Assembly: GCA_021399435.1 (NCBI GenBank)
Contig: JAJTUP010000143.1
Location: 29,809 to 93,808 of the forward strand
Origin: Diaporthe sp. PMI_573
Lineage: Eukaryota; Ascomycota; Sordariomycetes; Diaporthales; Diaporthaceae
Direction of reading: 5' to 3'
DNA length: 64,000 nt
Position numbers and translations under genes: made by a program. Positions 22,615 to 34,229 of this stretch are shown in pieces. The notes under the pieces are model-generated. The model did not search any database and was not told the origin of the DNA. It saw only the letters and a list, made by a program, of their open reading frames with translations. Position 1 is the first letter of the stretch, and the number at the start of each line of letters is the position of its first letter.

Positions 22615-22945
22615 TCAATCTGGATAGGCGAAGCTGACGACAATTTTGTCCCTGGCGTGTCCCTCTCTCAGATACCTGTAAGCCTGGGGAACGTCTTCCC
22701 ACGGGTAGGTCTTGTCAATAACGGCCTTGATTTTCCCTTCAGCCATCCAATCGCCGAAGTGAAGTACTGGTATCATGGCTCCCAGGTTCTACTGGTAACA
22801 GCGAAGTCCTGGCACATTCTCGACAGTATCGCGCTCCAAATTGACGGATATAACGTATTCTAGCCACGGAAGCTTGATCTGGTTCGGGGTGTTGTTCATT
22901 CCGTCGTTCCAGATGGCACTTTTCGTAGGGCCTAGGTGAGATAGC
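22615..22945 (-). pseudogene. 3' fragment of a zinc-type (MDR) alcohol dehydrogenase gene
   Basis: On the minus strand a frame ends at a TGA (22,615-22,617) and encodes the characteristic MDR C-terminus: DWMAEGKIKAVIDKTYPWED, then AYRYLREGHARDKIVVSF. Upstream in the same frame lies a segment with KSAIWNDGMNN and IKLPWLEYV, separated by one in-frame TAG near 22,800. A possible intron acceptor (CACCTAG) precedes it at about 22,940. The Rossmann core and catalytic domain are absent; only about 170 bp remain before the neighbouring SDR gene. This is a truncated relic of a NAD(P)H-dependent dehydrogenase or reductase, convergent in function with its neighbours. Damage here is truncation plus one stop, not RIP. 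Confidence 0.75.
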
Positions 22946-23117
22946 TATAATATCGACAAAACTGGGATCACAATGCTAAAGCCTGGACGCGGTCAAATGC
23001 TCTCTTTTGACTAATTCGAACGTAGAGACAATGCATCAGTTCCACCTATCTTCTAGTCTACTCCGCCATGTAGAGCACCACTGCAAGCGGTAAAGCGCTC
23101 ACTGGTAATTATTCTAA

Positions 23118-23888
23118 TTACCACGGTAGCACATTGCCGTCGTAACTCCTGAAAGTGCCCCCATATTTCTCGCGGCTCGCTGTGTCTATCTCTCGTAGCA
23201 ACCCGGCGACACTAGTTTCAACCGTAATAGCGCCGAGGGTAACGGGGTCAATGCCACTAGACTTGAATTGAGCACTCATATCCGTCAGAACGAGACCCGG
23301 GTGCGCCGCCCAGGTTGTCAACCATGGCTCCTCCAGGTGGATCCGGGTCATAAGCCAGTTCAGTGCCGTTTTACTGCCGCCGTAAGGGCTGAAGGCTTGC
23401 GGAAATGCACTTAGGCTTGGTTGGAGTCCAATACTGCTGATCGCCGTCGAGATTGGAAGGAAGATAGGGTTGCCAGTCTTGCTTGCTTTCAACAGGGGGG
23501 AAACCGCTTGGAAGAGTACCACAGGCGCAATAGCGTTAATATTGAAATGGTCTCGGAGAGCTTCGGGCGTGTTCTCGAATACTCGGCCATTCGAATGAGA
23601 AATGCCCGCGTTAGCAATAACGACGTCAATCGACGTAATGCTATATTCCCTTTGCAGTCGAGAGACGGCATCTGCGGCATCCGTATCGATATTGGAGTCG
23701 ATTTTAAGGGTGATGAGAGTAGTGCCCTCACCCTTAGGCAGTTCGCTAAGCGCGGCCATTGCCTTAGCCGGGTTTCTGACGGCTGCGATAATATTCAAAC
23801 CGGGCCTTTGGAGGAGCTGTTCGGCGAGACCCTTGCCGATCCCCCGATTAGCGCCAGTGATAAGGTAAGTCTTCGGGGTGCTGGCCAT
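23118..23888 (-). CDS. Short-chain dehydrogenase/reductase, ketoreductase-like
   Basis: An uninterrupted 256-residue frame without introns. The start at 23,888 is chosen because ACCATGG is a good start context and puts the cofactor motif near the N-terminus; an in-frame ATG at 23,930 would add 14 residues. Classical SDR features are TGANRGIG at 11-18 (NAD(P) binding), NAG at 93-95 and catalytic Tyr169 and Lys173 in YGGSK, with Ser around 147-152 upstream. Length and motif order resemble fungal ketoreductases of the norsolorinic acid reductase type, but the substrate cannot be inferred. A typical SDR cofactor of this kind is NADPH. It lies between the MDR fragment and the bZIP gene, all on the minus strand. 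Confidence 0.88.
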   Translation of the reverse strand: MASTPKTYLITGANRGIGKGLAEQLLQRPGLNIIAAVRNPAKAMAALSELPKGEGTTLITLKIDSNIDTDAADAVSRLQREYSITSIDVVIANAGISHSNGRVFENTPEALRDHFNINAIAPVVLFQAVSPLLKASKTGNPIFLPISTAISSIGLQPSLSAFPQAFSPYGGSKTALNWLMTRIHLEEPWLTTWAAHPGLVLTDMSAQFKSSGIDPVTLGAITVETSVAGLLREIDTASREKYGGTFRSYDGNVLPW

Positions 23889-25207
23889 GGTGATGAAATG
23901 GTGTAATTCAAGCTCTATAGAATTAAGCAAAAAGCAGATTGTAAAGATGAGTGGCCAGTTATTTGATGAAGGAGAGAACTTAAGTTACTCTTATAATTCT
24001 TCAAGGGAGCCCAATCCACCTTTCTGCAACGTGAACCAGACTCAGTGGCTTAGAAATCAGATAAACTGGCATCGTAAGTCTTCCGCCGCCCACACGGAGC
24101 AATCAATAAAATCTCCGGAGATATCGTTCACAGGAGCAATTACTTCCCGAGTATTACGCATTTCACAGTGACCCGAGTCTGTCATTGAGTTTGCCAAGGA
24201 CGGAAGCGGTGGTCATATCGGCTTTCCCGTAGCGCGAAAATACGAGACCCGCTAAGGGTTACTTGAACAGGCGGAAATCCTAAGCAACGATAGAAATTGT
24301 GACGCGTGGCGGCAAGAGGTTCCTTCCGCCGCAGTAGGCATTGTCCAGTGAAGTAATTACCAGGGTAGTATTACAAATGCGTCTAGGACGCGAGGGGCAT
24401 TTGTCAATGAAGGCTGTTTGAGAATGTAGCGTCGCGGGCAGCATCGGAGAGATTACATAATTTTCCTAAAAAACGGGGCCTGTGACACCGGAATTCTTTA
24501 CAAGGCAAAGGCCAAAGCAGGCCGTAATCTTGCGAGTTGAGGCAATTTGACAGGGTTGCGCGGGGTATTCGATAAGAGTAAAGACGGCATCCAACGTCAA
24601 TGGATAGTTCGAAACAATAAGTTGCCAACAGAAGCAGAAGATAATATCATGTCTCTCTCCCCACTAACCCCCCCCCCCCATCAGCAATCTAAGCAAGTTA
24701 CAAACTCTTGAACAAATTTGACAATTCCAAGACGCATCAAATCATTTGCAACAATGAACGATTCGGCCAAAGGACGAGGAACAGAGTCTATTAAAGAGCA
24801 GCAGTTACTAAAACACCGGTGTGCAGTCCCTCCTAGTGCACCATCAGCTAGAAGACCAGCAGGCTCAGGTTAAAGACGCGCGCAAACCAAGAGGCGTCGG
24901 AACAAAGGTCCCTTGGACTTAGGCGGCTTGGCCACCATTTTCTTCCTTTAGAAACGCTGTAGAAGTAGTCGCACATGGACAGTGGCGAGATTAGATTGAC
25001 CAACTCCTCCCACTAAAGCCCGGCGAATCTTCTATATACTATCACCCTCCGGAAATCAGGTCATCTTTCGAGCATTGGTACGCACCGAAGGCGAAATCAA
25101 TTAGAGCAGATATCTATACGGAGCAGTATAGGAGTGATACCTTAACGGGCATGGTGACAGACGCTTGAGAACTGTGCTTATTGTATCGAATGGAGCTTAT
25201 CCAAACT
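23889..25207. other. Intergenic region between SDR and bZIP genes
   Basis: No gene recognised in 1.3 kb; open frames under 100 codons only. A C-run of about 10 lies near 24,669. It contains the SDR promoter and the bZIP 3' UTR. Base composition is normal and RIP marks are absent. Confidence 0.45.
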
Positions 25208-26620
25208 TTATTGAACGATAGATGCAGATGCTTTCATTACTCTGGCCAGTTCCCTCTTAGAATACCCCGGACCGTTACCCAAGCAAGTAGAAATTTGTGT
25301 CATGTTCTGTACGAACTCAGGCACCCTGAGTCTCATCGTAACAGTGCTCGGCTGAGTATGATATATCGAGAAGAAATCAATGTAGCTCCACGAAGCTGGT
25401 GGCATCGACCCTGAGGAGAAGAAGCTGAGATCATCCTCGGTGCCAAATTGTGACCCATCCAACCACAGCTCCATCGTATCTGCGTCTAGCACTTTTGCGC
25501 CAAGGCTTTGCAACCGTCTCTGGACGTCAATAACTGTGAGATACTCATGTTGCTCTTTGGGGTGATTGGCTTCGAACCCAGTGTCAGAGCAAGGCGGTAT
25601 AAAGAAAGGGGCCGATGAATTCAGTGGTTGTAAAGTCGTGTCGTTGTTCTCCCATGCAATGCCAGACATTTGATACATGTATTCTTTTCCGGGTCCAAGT
25701 AGCCAGCGAAAGAGTGCCGTGAGCTGCTGTGGCGTCCGAGAACAGAGTGCTAATCCAGCCTGACTAGATTTCTCTGGAACGCTTTCTAAAAGCAAACGAT
25801 ACCCATAGAATAATGTTGTCTCAAGCAGGCGAAGGGAGAATGAGCCAAGAGCCGAAAGAGCTGTCTTTATGTGGGGAGACAAGCGTTGAAATGGCTCCGT
25901 GCTGTAAGGTACAGGCGTAGTAGATGTGGTCCAACCATTACCGAAGACTTGACGCGGAAGAGTGATCGAGCTTAATGGGGTTCGAAACCTGGATTGAAAG
26001 TCCAAACCTATGGTTTCTTGGTCCGAGGGGATGTTCGCACGGATGTAGCCGGGCGAGGGCTGGCTAGAGGTCCATAAGGAGTTCTCTACGATCGGGTTCA
26101 TACTGTTATGGTCTGAGATAGGTACACGAGGCTGTGAGCTAGCAGAGACCTGCTTAGGTTCGGCTCCCTTCCCGATGCCGAGCTGGGTGTTATGGCCAGT
26201 AACCGTTGGTGGCGGCGTGACCGATTCCTCAACATCGACTGCTCCCTTGGCTAGTGAAAGAATCCGAGCGGAGACACATTGTAGGTTGTTCAGAAGAGTA
26301 GGGTGATGGGCGCTAATAGCTTGAGTTTCTAGCACCTCATCTAGAAATCCTGTGAAGATTCGACTCATCTCCTCGACCGTCTGCTCCAGGTGTTGGATGC
26401 GGTGGGTCTGCGCCAGTGCCGCAGCCTGACGTCGCTGGCGGAAGATATGCTGAGCTTCGCGATTCCTCTGTCGCCGGATCTGCCTAGTGTAAGCGCCTAG
26501 TAAGATGACAGGCGAATTGATGTTCAAGGACCGAGGACGACGTACCTCGAGAGGTTCCCTGGTAATTGATTGCCCAACTCGCCTCTTCTTGGTCTCTTTC
26601 ATCGCTGCTGAGTTGCCCAT
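25208..26620 (-). CDS. bZIP transcription factor, probable pathway regulator
   Basis: A continuous 470-residue frame. The basic region at about 46-66 (RQIRRQRNREAQHIFRQRRQ) carries the bZIP signature N-x7-R (Asn53, Arg61). It is followed by a short heptad segment including RIQHLEQTVEEM. The C-terminal half contains Leu-rich helices around LGSFSLRLLETTLFYGYRLL and WLLGPGKEYMYQM, a layout known from fungal bZIP proteins linked to secondary metabolism and stress. It is nuclear by family. Residues 26-45 lie between a GTACGT and a CACTAG, so an intron was considered; removing it breaks the frame, so the gene is called intronless. It sits between two SDR genes and near the P450, fitting a local regulator. 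Confidence 0.85.
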   Translation of the reverse strand: MGNSAAMKETKKRRVGQSITREPLEVRRPRSLNINSPVILLGAYTRQIRRQRNREAQHIFRQRRQAAALAQTHRIQHLEQTVEEMSRIFTGFLDEVLETQAISAHHPTLLNNLQCVSARILSLAKGAVDVEESVTPPPTVTGHNTQLGIGKGAEPKQVSASSQPRVPISDHNSMNPIVENSLWTSSQPSPGYIRANIPSDQETIGLDFQSRFRTPLSSITLPRQVFGNGWTTSTTPVPYSTEPFQRLSPHIKTALSALGSFSLRLLETTLFYGYRLLLESVPEKSSQAGLALCSRTPQQLTALFRWLLGPGKEYMYQMSGIAWENNDTTLQPLNSSAPFFIPPCSDTGFEANHPKEQHEYLTVIDVQRRLQSLGAKVLDADTMELWLDGSQFGTEDDLSFFSSGSMPPASWSYIDFFSIYHTQPSTVTMRLRVPEFVQNMTQISTCLGNGPGYSKRELARVMKASASIVQ

Positions 26621-27666
26621 GACTTCAGAAATACACGTGATGCAATGACTGTGGTATCATTCCCTGGGGCTGAATTGGATTGTGACGGCAGTGTACTTAT
26701 TCTGTCGAGTGTGGCGACGCAGGACGGTGGTCGGAAGACTCGGCTAGGTTCTGCGGAGTTCACTGACGTCGATAGTCTAAGGGGCGGAGCGTTTTACGTG
26801 AAACCCCGATACGCCAATCAACCTTCAGATTGCTTTTGATTCCGCCCCACCCACATTTGGTGCGATTCTTCTGGTACTAGCATGTTGTCAGAAGTGTCCA
26901 GGTGGGCAAATTACCTTATATGGCGACTACCCGGGTGGTCCTAGTGGTTGTAAGATTTACCCCCTAAATTACTATGGGGACACCTACTTGAAATAGGGGT
27001 AGGAGGAAACGCCGCCAGGAAAAACAACAGACACGAATACAACGCACTTTCTGACACATGTCCTGATCGAGGCCGGTGTGACCCCATGTATTCCATACAG
27101 GTCAATGCCCTGTTACCGGGACGTGCGATTGGCCAGGAAGTTGCAGAAGAAGTGTGCAGCTGGCGAGATGGATCTAGCCAGGTTACTCCTCTGTGTACGG
27201 AGTAGCACACACGTACTGCACCTTCAACAAAACGAGACATTCAGAGCAGGAGGAGGACTCTTAGCTTTTGCCCCAGGACGACGAGACTACACCGGGAGGG
27301 CAGAAAACTATAAGCTACTAATTCGTGGGCTTGTAGATGCGTCGAACCAGGTTTGCTACGAGCACTTTTGATCGTTTGTGTCTGGCTAAGCGTGGTATAC
27401 ACCACCGAGTGATGTAACGGTACATTCAGATCTGTCAAATTCAAGTTCAGAATGTCAGTGAATTTTCTATGTGTCTCAAAGCATAACACAAATCAAGTAG
27501 CCTGAAACATCCATGTTGGAGTTTAATCATGGCCTGATAACATATCCCGACTGCCCCTCCGTTACGGAATACTTGGTTATTTTGCAACTCGAACAAGTCC
27601 TTCATATAGCCCGAAGGCCAGGGCAGTACCGATATCACAATCAGGAACAGTGCAAGCAACGGATAG
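26621..27666. other. Divergent intergenic region bZIP / SDR pseudogene
   Basis: About 1 kb with only short open frames (up to 99 codons) on both strands, none recognisable. It probably contains the divergent promoters of the bZIP gene and the SDR pseudogene. Confidence 0.45.
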
Positions 27667-28778
27667 TTGCCGTATAGCCATCCATGCAATTGTTGCTCGA
27701 GTCCTATAGCGCTCTGTCACGATACGACCAGAATTGCCCAGGGAGAGTATTCCGCTCTAGCTGACAAAACCGTCATCGTTACAGGGTCCAATACTGGCCT
27801 GGGACTTGAAGCTGCACGGCATTTCGTCCGACTTGGTGCGGCGCAAGTAGTCCTAGCGGTGAGATCTCTTGAGAAAGGTGAAGGTGCTAAGCATCCATCG
27901 AAACATCCACGAACCGGAAACATGTTGTCGAGGTCTGGCAGCTAGACATGTCCAACTATGATTCCATTAAAGCATTCGCGACCAGATGTTCACTCTTGGA
28001 CAGACTAGATGTCGTGGTTGCCAATGCCGGCGTCCTTAAAAACACCTACGAGGATTCCAACGGAACCGAAATCACTATCAAGGTTAACGTTATCGCAACG
28101 TTTTTCCTCGCGATCAGCCTTCTCCCAATCCTAAGGAAGTCAAGATCAAAAACGGGACAAACTCCAAGGCTGGTGATTACCGGTTCTGTTGTGCATGAAA
28201 TGGTCCGTCTCCCCAGGTCCTAATGTTGCACCGTTCGGAGCTCATATTTAAAAGGCCAAGTTTCGGGAGCGTTACCAACCTTCGATATTCGAGGCCTTAA
28301 CAAAGACAAGAAGTCATATATCGCAGATCGATACTATACCTCGAAGCTGTCGTCCTCCTCGTCCGTTCAATAGCTGCAGCTATGCAAAATGGACCACACT
28401 CGGCGGAGCCCGTAGTTCTTAACAATGTCAACCCAGGGCTGTGTCATTCGGAGCTCACCAAAGATGTTAAGGTATGCTCGAGTCCTTCACCACTCTGTTA
28501 CCGTTGCTATCGAGGACGAAGCTGACCATCTACATTCAGGGAGTCAAAAGCCTTGCTGCGAGTTTCGCCAAAGCATTGATGGCGAGAACCACGGAGGTCG
28601 GAGGCCGTACTCTGGTCTACGGTGCAGCTGCCGGAGATGAGAGTTATGGACAGTAGAGGTTAAGGAACCAAGTGCGTTTGTCAGGAGCAAGGAGGGAGCA
28701 AGGGCACAGGAACGCGTGCACAAGGAGCTGATTGGTATTCTCGAGACCATTCAGCCAGGCATCGCAAACAACATTTAG
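27667..28778 (+). pseudogene. Broken retinol dehydrogenase-like SDR gene
   Basis: The coding sequence is recognisable end to end but split over frames. The first block has [20 protein letters not shown] (cofactor motif). A one-base loss near 27,891 shifts the frame into DRLDVVVANAGV and LVITGSVVHE. Further breaks fall between about 28,200 and 28,420, where the Tyr-x3-Lys (RYYTSK) and NPGLCHSEL survive. An intron at about 28,471-28,541 (GTATGC...ATTCAG) precedes GVKSLAASF and TTEVGGRTLVYGAAAG. A stop plus small deletion at about 28,655 separates the last block, which ends in IQPGIANNI and TAG at 28,776. The decay is by indels rather than RIP. When intact it would have been an NAD(P)-dependent reductase of about 330 residues, often associated with polyketide genes. 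Confidence 0.8.
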
Positions 28779-29933
28779 GGAGATGTCCACTTATTGAAGG
28801 GTCAGTAGGTAATAACAACGTGACAGGAGACATTAGATATACGATTACAGCCTGATGTATATTATGTAACTGGATCACACAAAAGAAAGGATGCACAATC
28901 CTGGATGAGCCATACTTATAATCTTGCTTGCCGTTTCGTTGTGGTTTGCACTTAGTCGAGTGTGTGGGAGCCACGAACGTAGGTGGCCCTGACTCAGCTC
29001 CTGCGCAGCTCGTAGCCTGCGGTGGATACAACATGGCATCAGTCGCTCGTATCTGCATCAAACAGTAGATTCGATTTTACTCGGGACGCTCATTCATCGA
29101 TTGTCCCGGAGACCTCCAACCTCGTCAGCGCGTGATTGTTCGTGTGGGAGTTTATTGAGCCGTGCCAATGTAACATCTTGGTCAGTTTTTTGGGCTGGGG
29201 AACAGATTTATCGGGCTTCTTACTCAATTTTTCCGACTGGCGGGGTGAGAGATGCTAGCTTCGTGGGGCAAGAATGGCAAACCAACACGGTGCAAGATCA
29301 GAAACATGACGCAAGAAAAGGGCAGTTTGTTCGGGTAGTAAACATAAACTGATAGCAGAAATCTGTTGCCCGATGGCTAATTACTGAGTGGGTTCCTTGG
29401 CAGAGAACTCCGAGGCGGACAGCTGAGCATCGTGTGGAGGAATCACACCAGACATTATGAAATATGACCGATACAAGGGCCAACGGAATTTTCGACGGAA
29501 TTGATTACGGCACAGCAGCTACAAATTTTGACCGCAGCCTTGATTTATCAGCGAGCAAACAAAGTCAAGTACAAGTTTAGATTTTCAAACTGGTATGAAT
29601 GCTTTAGATTTGGCCGAGGGCTCCGCTTAAATTACATAAAATAGCCGATCCGCACAGGCGTCTCGGGGGGTTAGACTAGCCGAGTGGTCGGTGGTGAAAC
29701 TGCTCGCCCAATACGATGGTCCGTGTATCCGTGGCAATAATCAGCTTGCGGCTTTGACAAACAATTTAATAGGCTAACGTAGTCCACGATGTGACCTTGG
29801 GGAACTGAATAATCCTGAAATACACCGAAAATCGCACATAAATCCAAGCCAGTTCTCAACTTCATTTCACATATGTGATTGCTATTCTCGTATCTGCCCT
29901 TAACGAACCTTCCAACTGTCACTACAAAAAAAA
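28779..29933. other. Intergenic region upstream of the P450
   Basis: No gene recognised; short overlapping frames only. The last 60 bp before the P450 start are A-rich with an A9 run immediately before the ATG, typical of a fungal leader. Confidence 0.45.
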
Positions 29934-31568
29934 ATGCCTACTGTCGGTTTCTTTGCATTATGGGCAGTCATTGTCTTCCTCTTTCTAAAACTCGGCAGCA
30001 CTATGCTCGTCAAGTATCGCCAGCATCTCGAGGCTCGAAGACTTCGGTGCGAACCTATTCCAACGTACACCCCCGGTGATGTGCTCGGAATTTACAGCTT
30101 ATATGAGACCCTGAAGGCTGCGAGCGGGAACTTCTTGCCCGAATACTTGATGCAGCGGGTGAGGAATGTGAGCAAGAGAGAGAAGAGGCTCGTTACAACG
30201 TTTTGGAACACCACCGGCGGCGAGGCCAGCATTTTCACCTGCGAGCCTAGAAACATTCAGGCGATCCTTGCTACACAGTTCAAAGATTTTGAATTAGGGG
30301 AGCTGCGTAATGCATCTTTTCGCCCTCTGTTGGGCCATGGTATTGTAAGTGCATCATTTGTATTGTCTGGCTCATCTAACCATATCTAGTTTGCTTCTGA
30401 TGGGAAACAGTGGGAGCATTCACGAGCCATGCTCCGACCCCAGTTTGCTCGTGACCAAATTAATGATCTCAGCCTGGAGGAAAAACATGTCAACAATATG
30501 ATCAAAGCCCTTCGAATCAATTCTCAGGGCTGGACATCTGTCATCGACCTCAAGCCGTTTTTCTTTCGACTCACCATCGACGCCGCGACAGAGTTTCTGT
30601 TCGGAAAAAGCGTGCAAAGTCAGGTCAACGAAGCCATCGCAAACGACTTCCCCGAGAAATTACCAGCAGGTGATAGTGAGATTCTCTTCTCCCGTGCTTT
30701 TGACAAGGCACAGTACTACATCTTCCGTTCTGGCCGCATGGGAAAGTTTTATAGACTTGGCCATACTCCGGATTTCCAAAAGAAAGTGAAAAAAGTACAT
30801 GATTTCATTGACCGTTATGTCGATTTGTCATTAGACAAAGCATCGCGTGAGAAGACAATTCAACAAAATCAAGGGGAAAGGCAGAGGTACGTTTTCCTTG
30901 ACGCCATCGCAGAAGAAACGCAAAATCCAATCGAACTGCGGGATGCATTGCTCAATATTCTACTCGCCGGGCGTGACACAACAGCGTCACTGCTATCCTG
31001 GGTCATGCTAGTGCTGTCAAGACATCAAGCAGTTTTCGACAAGCTCCGCGATATTGTACTGGATGACTTTGGTACATACGGCGATCCTCGAGAGATTACA
31101 TTTGAAAAACTGAAGAACTGCAATTATCTTCAATGGACTCTCAAAGAAGCCCTACGACTGTATGCCGTGGTGCCCATCAATCAACGAGCTGCAACTACGG
31201 ATACCACGCTTCCCGTTGGGGGTGGGCCTGACGGGCGTTCTCCTGTTTTTGTGCCTAGCGGGACTGAAGTGTATTACAGTGTTCATGTGATGCACAGGCG
31301 CAAGGACCTCTGGGGGCAGGATGCGGAGGAATTTTGTCCAGAACGGTGGCAAGGCAAGAAGTACGGCTGGGACTATCTTCCATTTAACGGAGGGCCACGG
31401 ATATGCCTTGGTCAGCAATTCGCCCTAACGGAGGCGGGTTATGTAATAGTGCGGTTGTTGCAAAAGTTCGACAGATTCGAAGAAGTTAAAGGGGACACGG
31501 AGACAGGTTATCGCATGACACTCACATGCGCTCCGACCGAGGTCAAGCTAAGGATGCGGGAGGCTTAG
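29934..31568 (+). CDS. Cytochrome P450, CYP52-like
   Basis: Two exons (29934-30344 and 30390-31568) flank a 45-bp intron (GTAAGT...ATCTAG), giving 529 residues. An N-terminal membrane anchor occupies about residues 4-20 (FFALWAVIVFLFLKL), placing the enzyme in the ER membrane. The I-helix oxygen-binding motif AGRDTT is at 330-335, the ExxR pair is Glu390/Arg393 in KEALRLY, and PERW follows. The heme loop FNGGPRICLG runs from 469 with Cys476 as the thiolate ligand. The AGRDTT helix, N-terminus and length resemble the CYP52 clan of fatty acid/alkane hydroxylases and relatives recruited to secondary metabolism. The frame is intact. It needs an NADPH-P450 reductase encoded elsewhere. It is the rightmost gene of the island. 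Confidence 0.92.
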
Positions 31569-33345
31569 TTGAAGGGGAAGAAGCACTAGGTTGACAGTAA
31601 AGCCATACTACGGGTCTAGGTGCCTATAAAAAACTTAAGACCCGGACATCTCACATCTTAGGTGGGTATTATTTTTGAAAGGCGGAGTCGGGTTATTAGC
31701 ATCCCGTTATGTTTCAGTTTTCCATATCTCCTAGAAGCGACAAAGAATCCGTGAGGGAGCACCCATGTGGACATTTTACACTGGGGAACCTTGTCAACGG
31801 TCATGATTAAACTGGCCGTAACAGCGGGGCCCCCTAGCCCGCAATCAAGTCCTTTACAATCGTAGCAATCAATCTGGGTAACACTAACCGACACTTGTGA
31901 GTAAGCAGTCTTAGAACGGATCATCAAACACAGCCGGATCCTCGGCGACCAAGTTTATGCAAGATTCTGCTACGTTTGAGCTGCATATTGTTTTGGGAGA
32001 GCATGGTTCAGTTTGATGTTGAGGCCTGACTTGTTCCGCGCTTTACCATTCTGCTCAGCCTTTGGGAAGCGGGCTCAATAGGAACAACTAAAAAGATGAA
32101 AGACGGTGTATACAGGAGATACTGACCTGCGTGCTGCTGACCACTTCGATAATGCTGCCACTCTGTCAGCAATAGATGGACGATCAGGAGCATGCCGAGC
32201 TCAACACAAGGTCCAATTGTAGGGTTTTCAGCACCCGCTTTATGTAGGCCTACCCAGCTTACCCAACTCAATATAAGGATCGTCAGAAAAAGACAACCCA
32301 ATACTTAACAAGAAGGGTTCATGGATACACTGGGATAAGCTTTTGCTAATGTAGACCAATGTGACTACAATTCCTTCAAAAGTTTAAACAATGACATGTG
32401 GATTTCACAAAGAGGATGCTATACATGCTCACAACCTACTCCTGATAGCTTTCATTAGCTTGTGATTGTTGTCACAACCCCATGTTACTCAGTCGCGGCC
32501 TTGCTACATATCTTGGTTCACCAGGTCTAGAGGACTAAGGAATAGTAATCATTACACATAAAGTACTATGTTCGTTATTGTTCACTGAGATTCTACTGTA
32601 GCAGGGCCCGGGCAGAAGACAAGAACAAGAATCGTGTTTGAGACCAGACAGGCAGAGCGTCAATTCAATACCGCCTTATTTCATGTCGGTGGTGAAACAC
32701 AAATAGGCGCTCGTGATATGCATCACCCAAAGGATGTTAATTGCTACACCTGAAGCAATCAGGTAGTCCTTATTGTTTGGCCCAACGGTGCAAAGAAAAG
32801 CCATGACAATAGCCATTTATGAGACAAAGTTGTGCAGCCATATCCTCTCGGTCAGCATCCCAAAGTAGGATTGTATCAGGATGAGATGCAGGAAAAATGG
32901 ATAGGATTGTACATATACGTGCCAATTCCATGCAACACTGTCGCGTTCTCTTGAGAATAACTACAGGTGCTAGGGCAAACCTTGCATATCTCACGTTTAC
33001 AGGTGTTGTGGTCCACTAGTTTTGTATGTATAACGGCTTTGCAGCATTGAATATCAACGGAACACATTTGGAAAGGGAGGGGCATTATATCGTGGCTGGG
33101 CCTGCCAGTAAGGGTACCAGATTGAGAGCCCTGCTAAGGCCACACTACCCCTCATCCCCAGGACTAAAGCAGGTAATTTTCTCTACATCTCTGCCAAGAC
33201 GAGCACCATATAGGTAAAGCATTAATCCATTTAGACGGCTACCCGTACAAACATAAGACATGCTATTGATAAGACAGGCCCTTGGGGCAGCATATACTAG
33301 AGCCTGGGTCACTATATACATCACAAAAGTACCTCCAGATCCCAC
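31569..33345 (-). other. Unassigned region with hydrophobic minus-strand frames
   Basis: Normal composition, no RIP. Minus-strand open frames at 33,145-33,345, 32,876-33,085, 32,770-32,994 and 32,008-32,301 are short but several encode hydrophobic helices, e.g. LGMLLIVHLLLTEW and FIFLVVPIEP, and a linking frame near 32,700-32,800 has INILWVMHITSA. Together they could be relics, or exons, of one polytopic membrane protein gene on the minus strand. I could not join them with convincing splice sites and do not recognise a family. Confidence 0.3.
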
Positions 33346-34229
33346 TGTCTTCCTAGTATAGGAAATCTAGGGCTAACAAGAAATCAATAGTCCAATTGTT
33401 GACAAAACAAGCAGATGTTAATAAGAAGCTAATACTAAGTACTAGTAATTAGCTTAGCAGTTTTTATCTATATAGTTTTTTAAAAGGTTTTTTTCCTCCT
33501 CTTTAAGAATAAAGTCTTTTATAATACTATAAATCAAATTATACATTATATAAAGATATCTAATTAGGGTTAAATTTATATTACTAAGGGTTAGGATATT
33601 TATAGTATTTATTTTAATTATTATAGCTAAGATTACTTAAGCTGCTTTCTTTTTAAGTTAAAGGGATACTAAGGCATGTATTAGGGCCTCTACGCTAGGC
33701 ACAGTGGTTACCGCGGACGGGAGGAGAGAGGTCTAATATTAGGGCTAGGTGTGTTATAAGACTGATTCTTACCCCTTTCGTTAGTAGAATATAGGGGCTA
33801 TATCCCTTTATACAGTATAGGCTACCTATGTTTTTCAGGAAGACGGAGGTAGGGCGCTATAATTATACCTCTCTTAAGAAGGTATATCTCCGGGCCTAGC
33901 GCCGTAGTAACCTCTAAGTAAATTACTTAGAAGTCGTTGTAGCTGATTTATTTATACTTTAGTATATATAGTCTACTTGGCCGGCTTTATCTTGCTACTA
34001 TTTAGACCTTTAACCTCTCAGCCCTTTTGTTAACTATTACTAATAGTATTTGTTTGTATATAGTTCTTTTGTTATTTAATTATCTCTTATTAGTCTAATT
34101 AATTACTAATATTACTACTATTATACTTTGCCTTAGCTTTAAGGACGACTATAAAGAGTATTTTTATTGTTCTTTTTGTTTGGCTAGTTGTAATTTAACA
34201 AGCAGTTAGTCTGGCTTTAATATAGAGGA
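33346..34229. other. AT-rich degraded region at right edge of the gene island
   Basis: RIP-like composition returns abruptly at about 33,400. A less mutated patch of roughly 200 bp occurs around 33,680-33,900. No gene recognised. Confidence 0.45.

Noticed and set aside
23421..24171. Plus-strand frames of 88-161 codons opposite the SDR gene
   Set aside because: They are antisense to a well-supported SDR coding frame and show no protein features.
26460..26550. Intron in the bZIP gene between GTACGT and CACTAG
   Set aside because: Both possible lengths (49 and 62 nt) break the frame, while the unspliced frame is open throughout.
26645..26839. 64-codon plus frame upstream of the bZIP gene
   Set aside because: No family features or splice context; most likely leader or intergenic sequence.
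14378..31568. Polyketide, peptide or terpene synthase backbone gene
   Set aside because: No synthase domain motif seen on either strand in the two gene islands.
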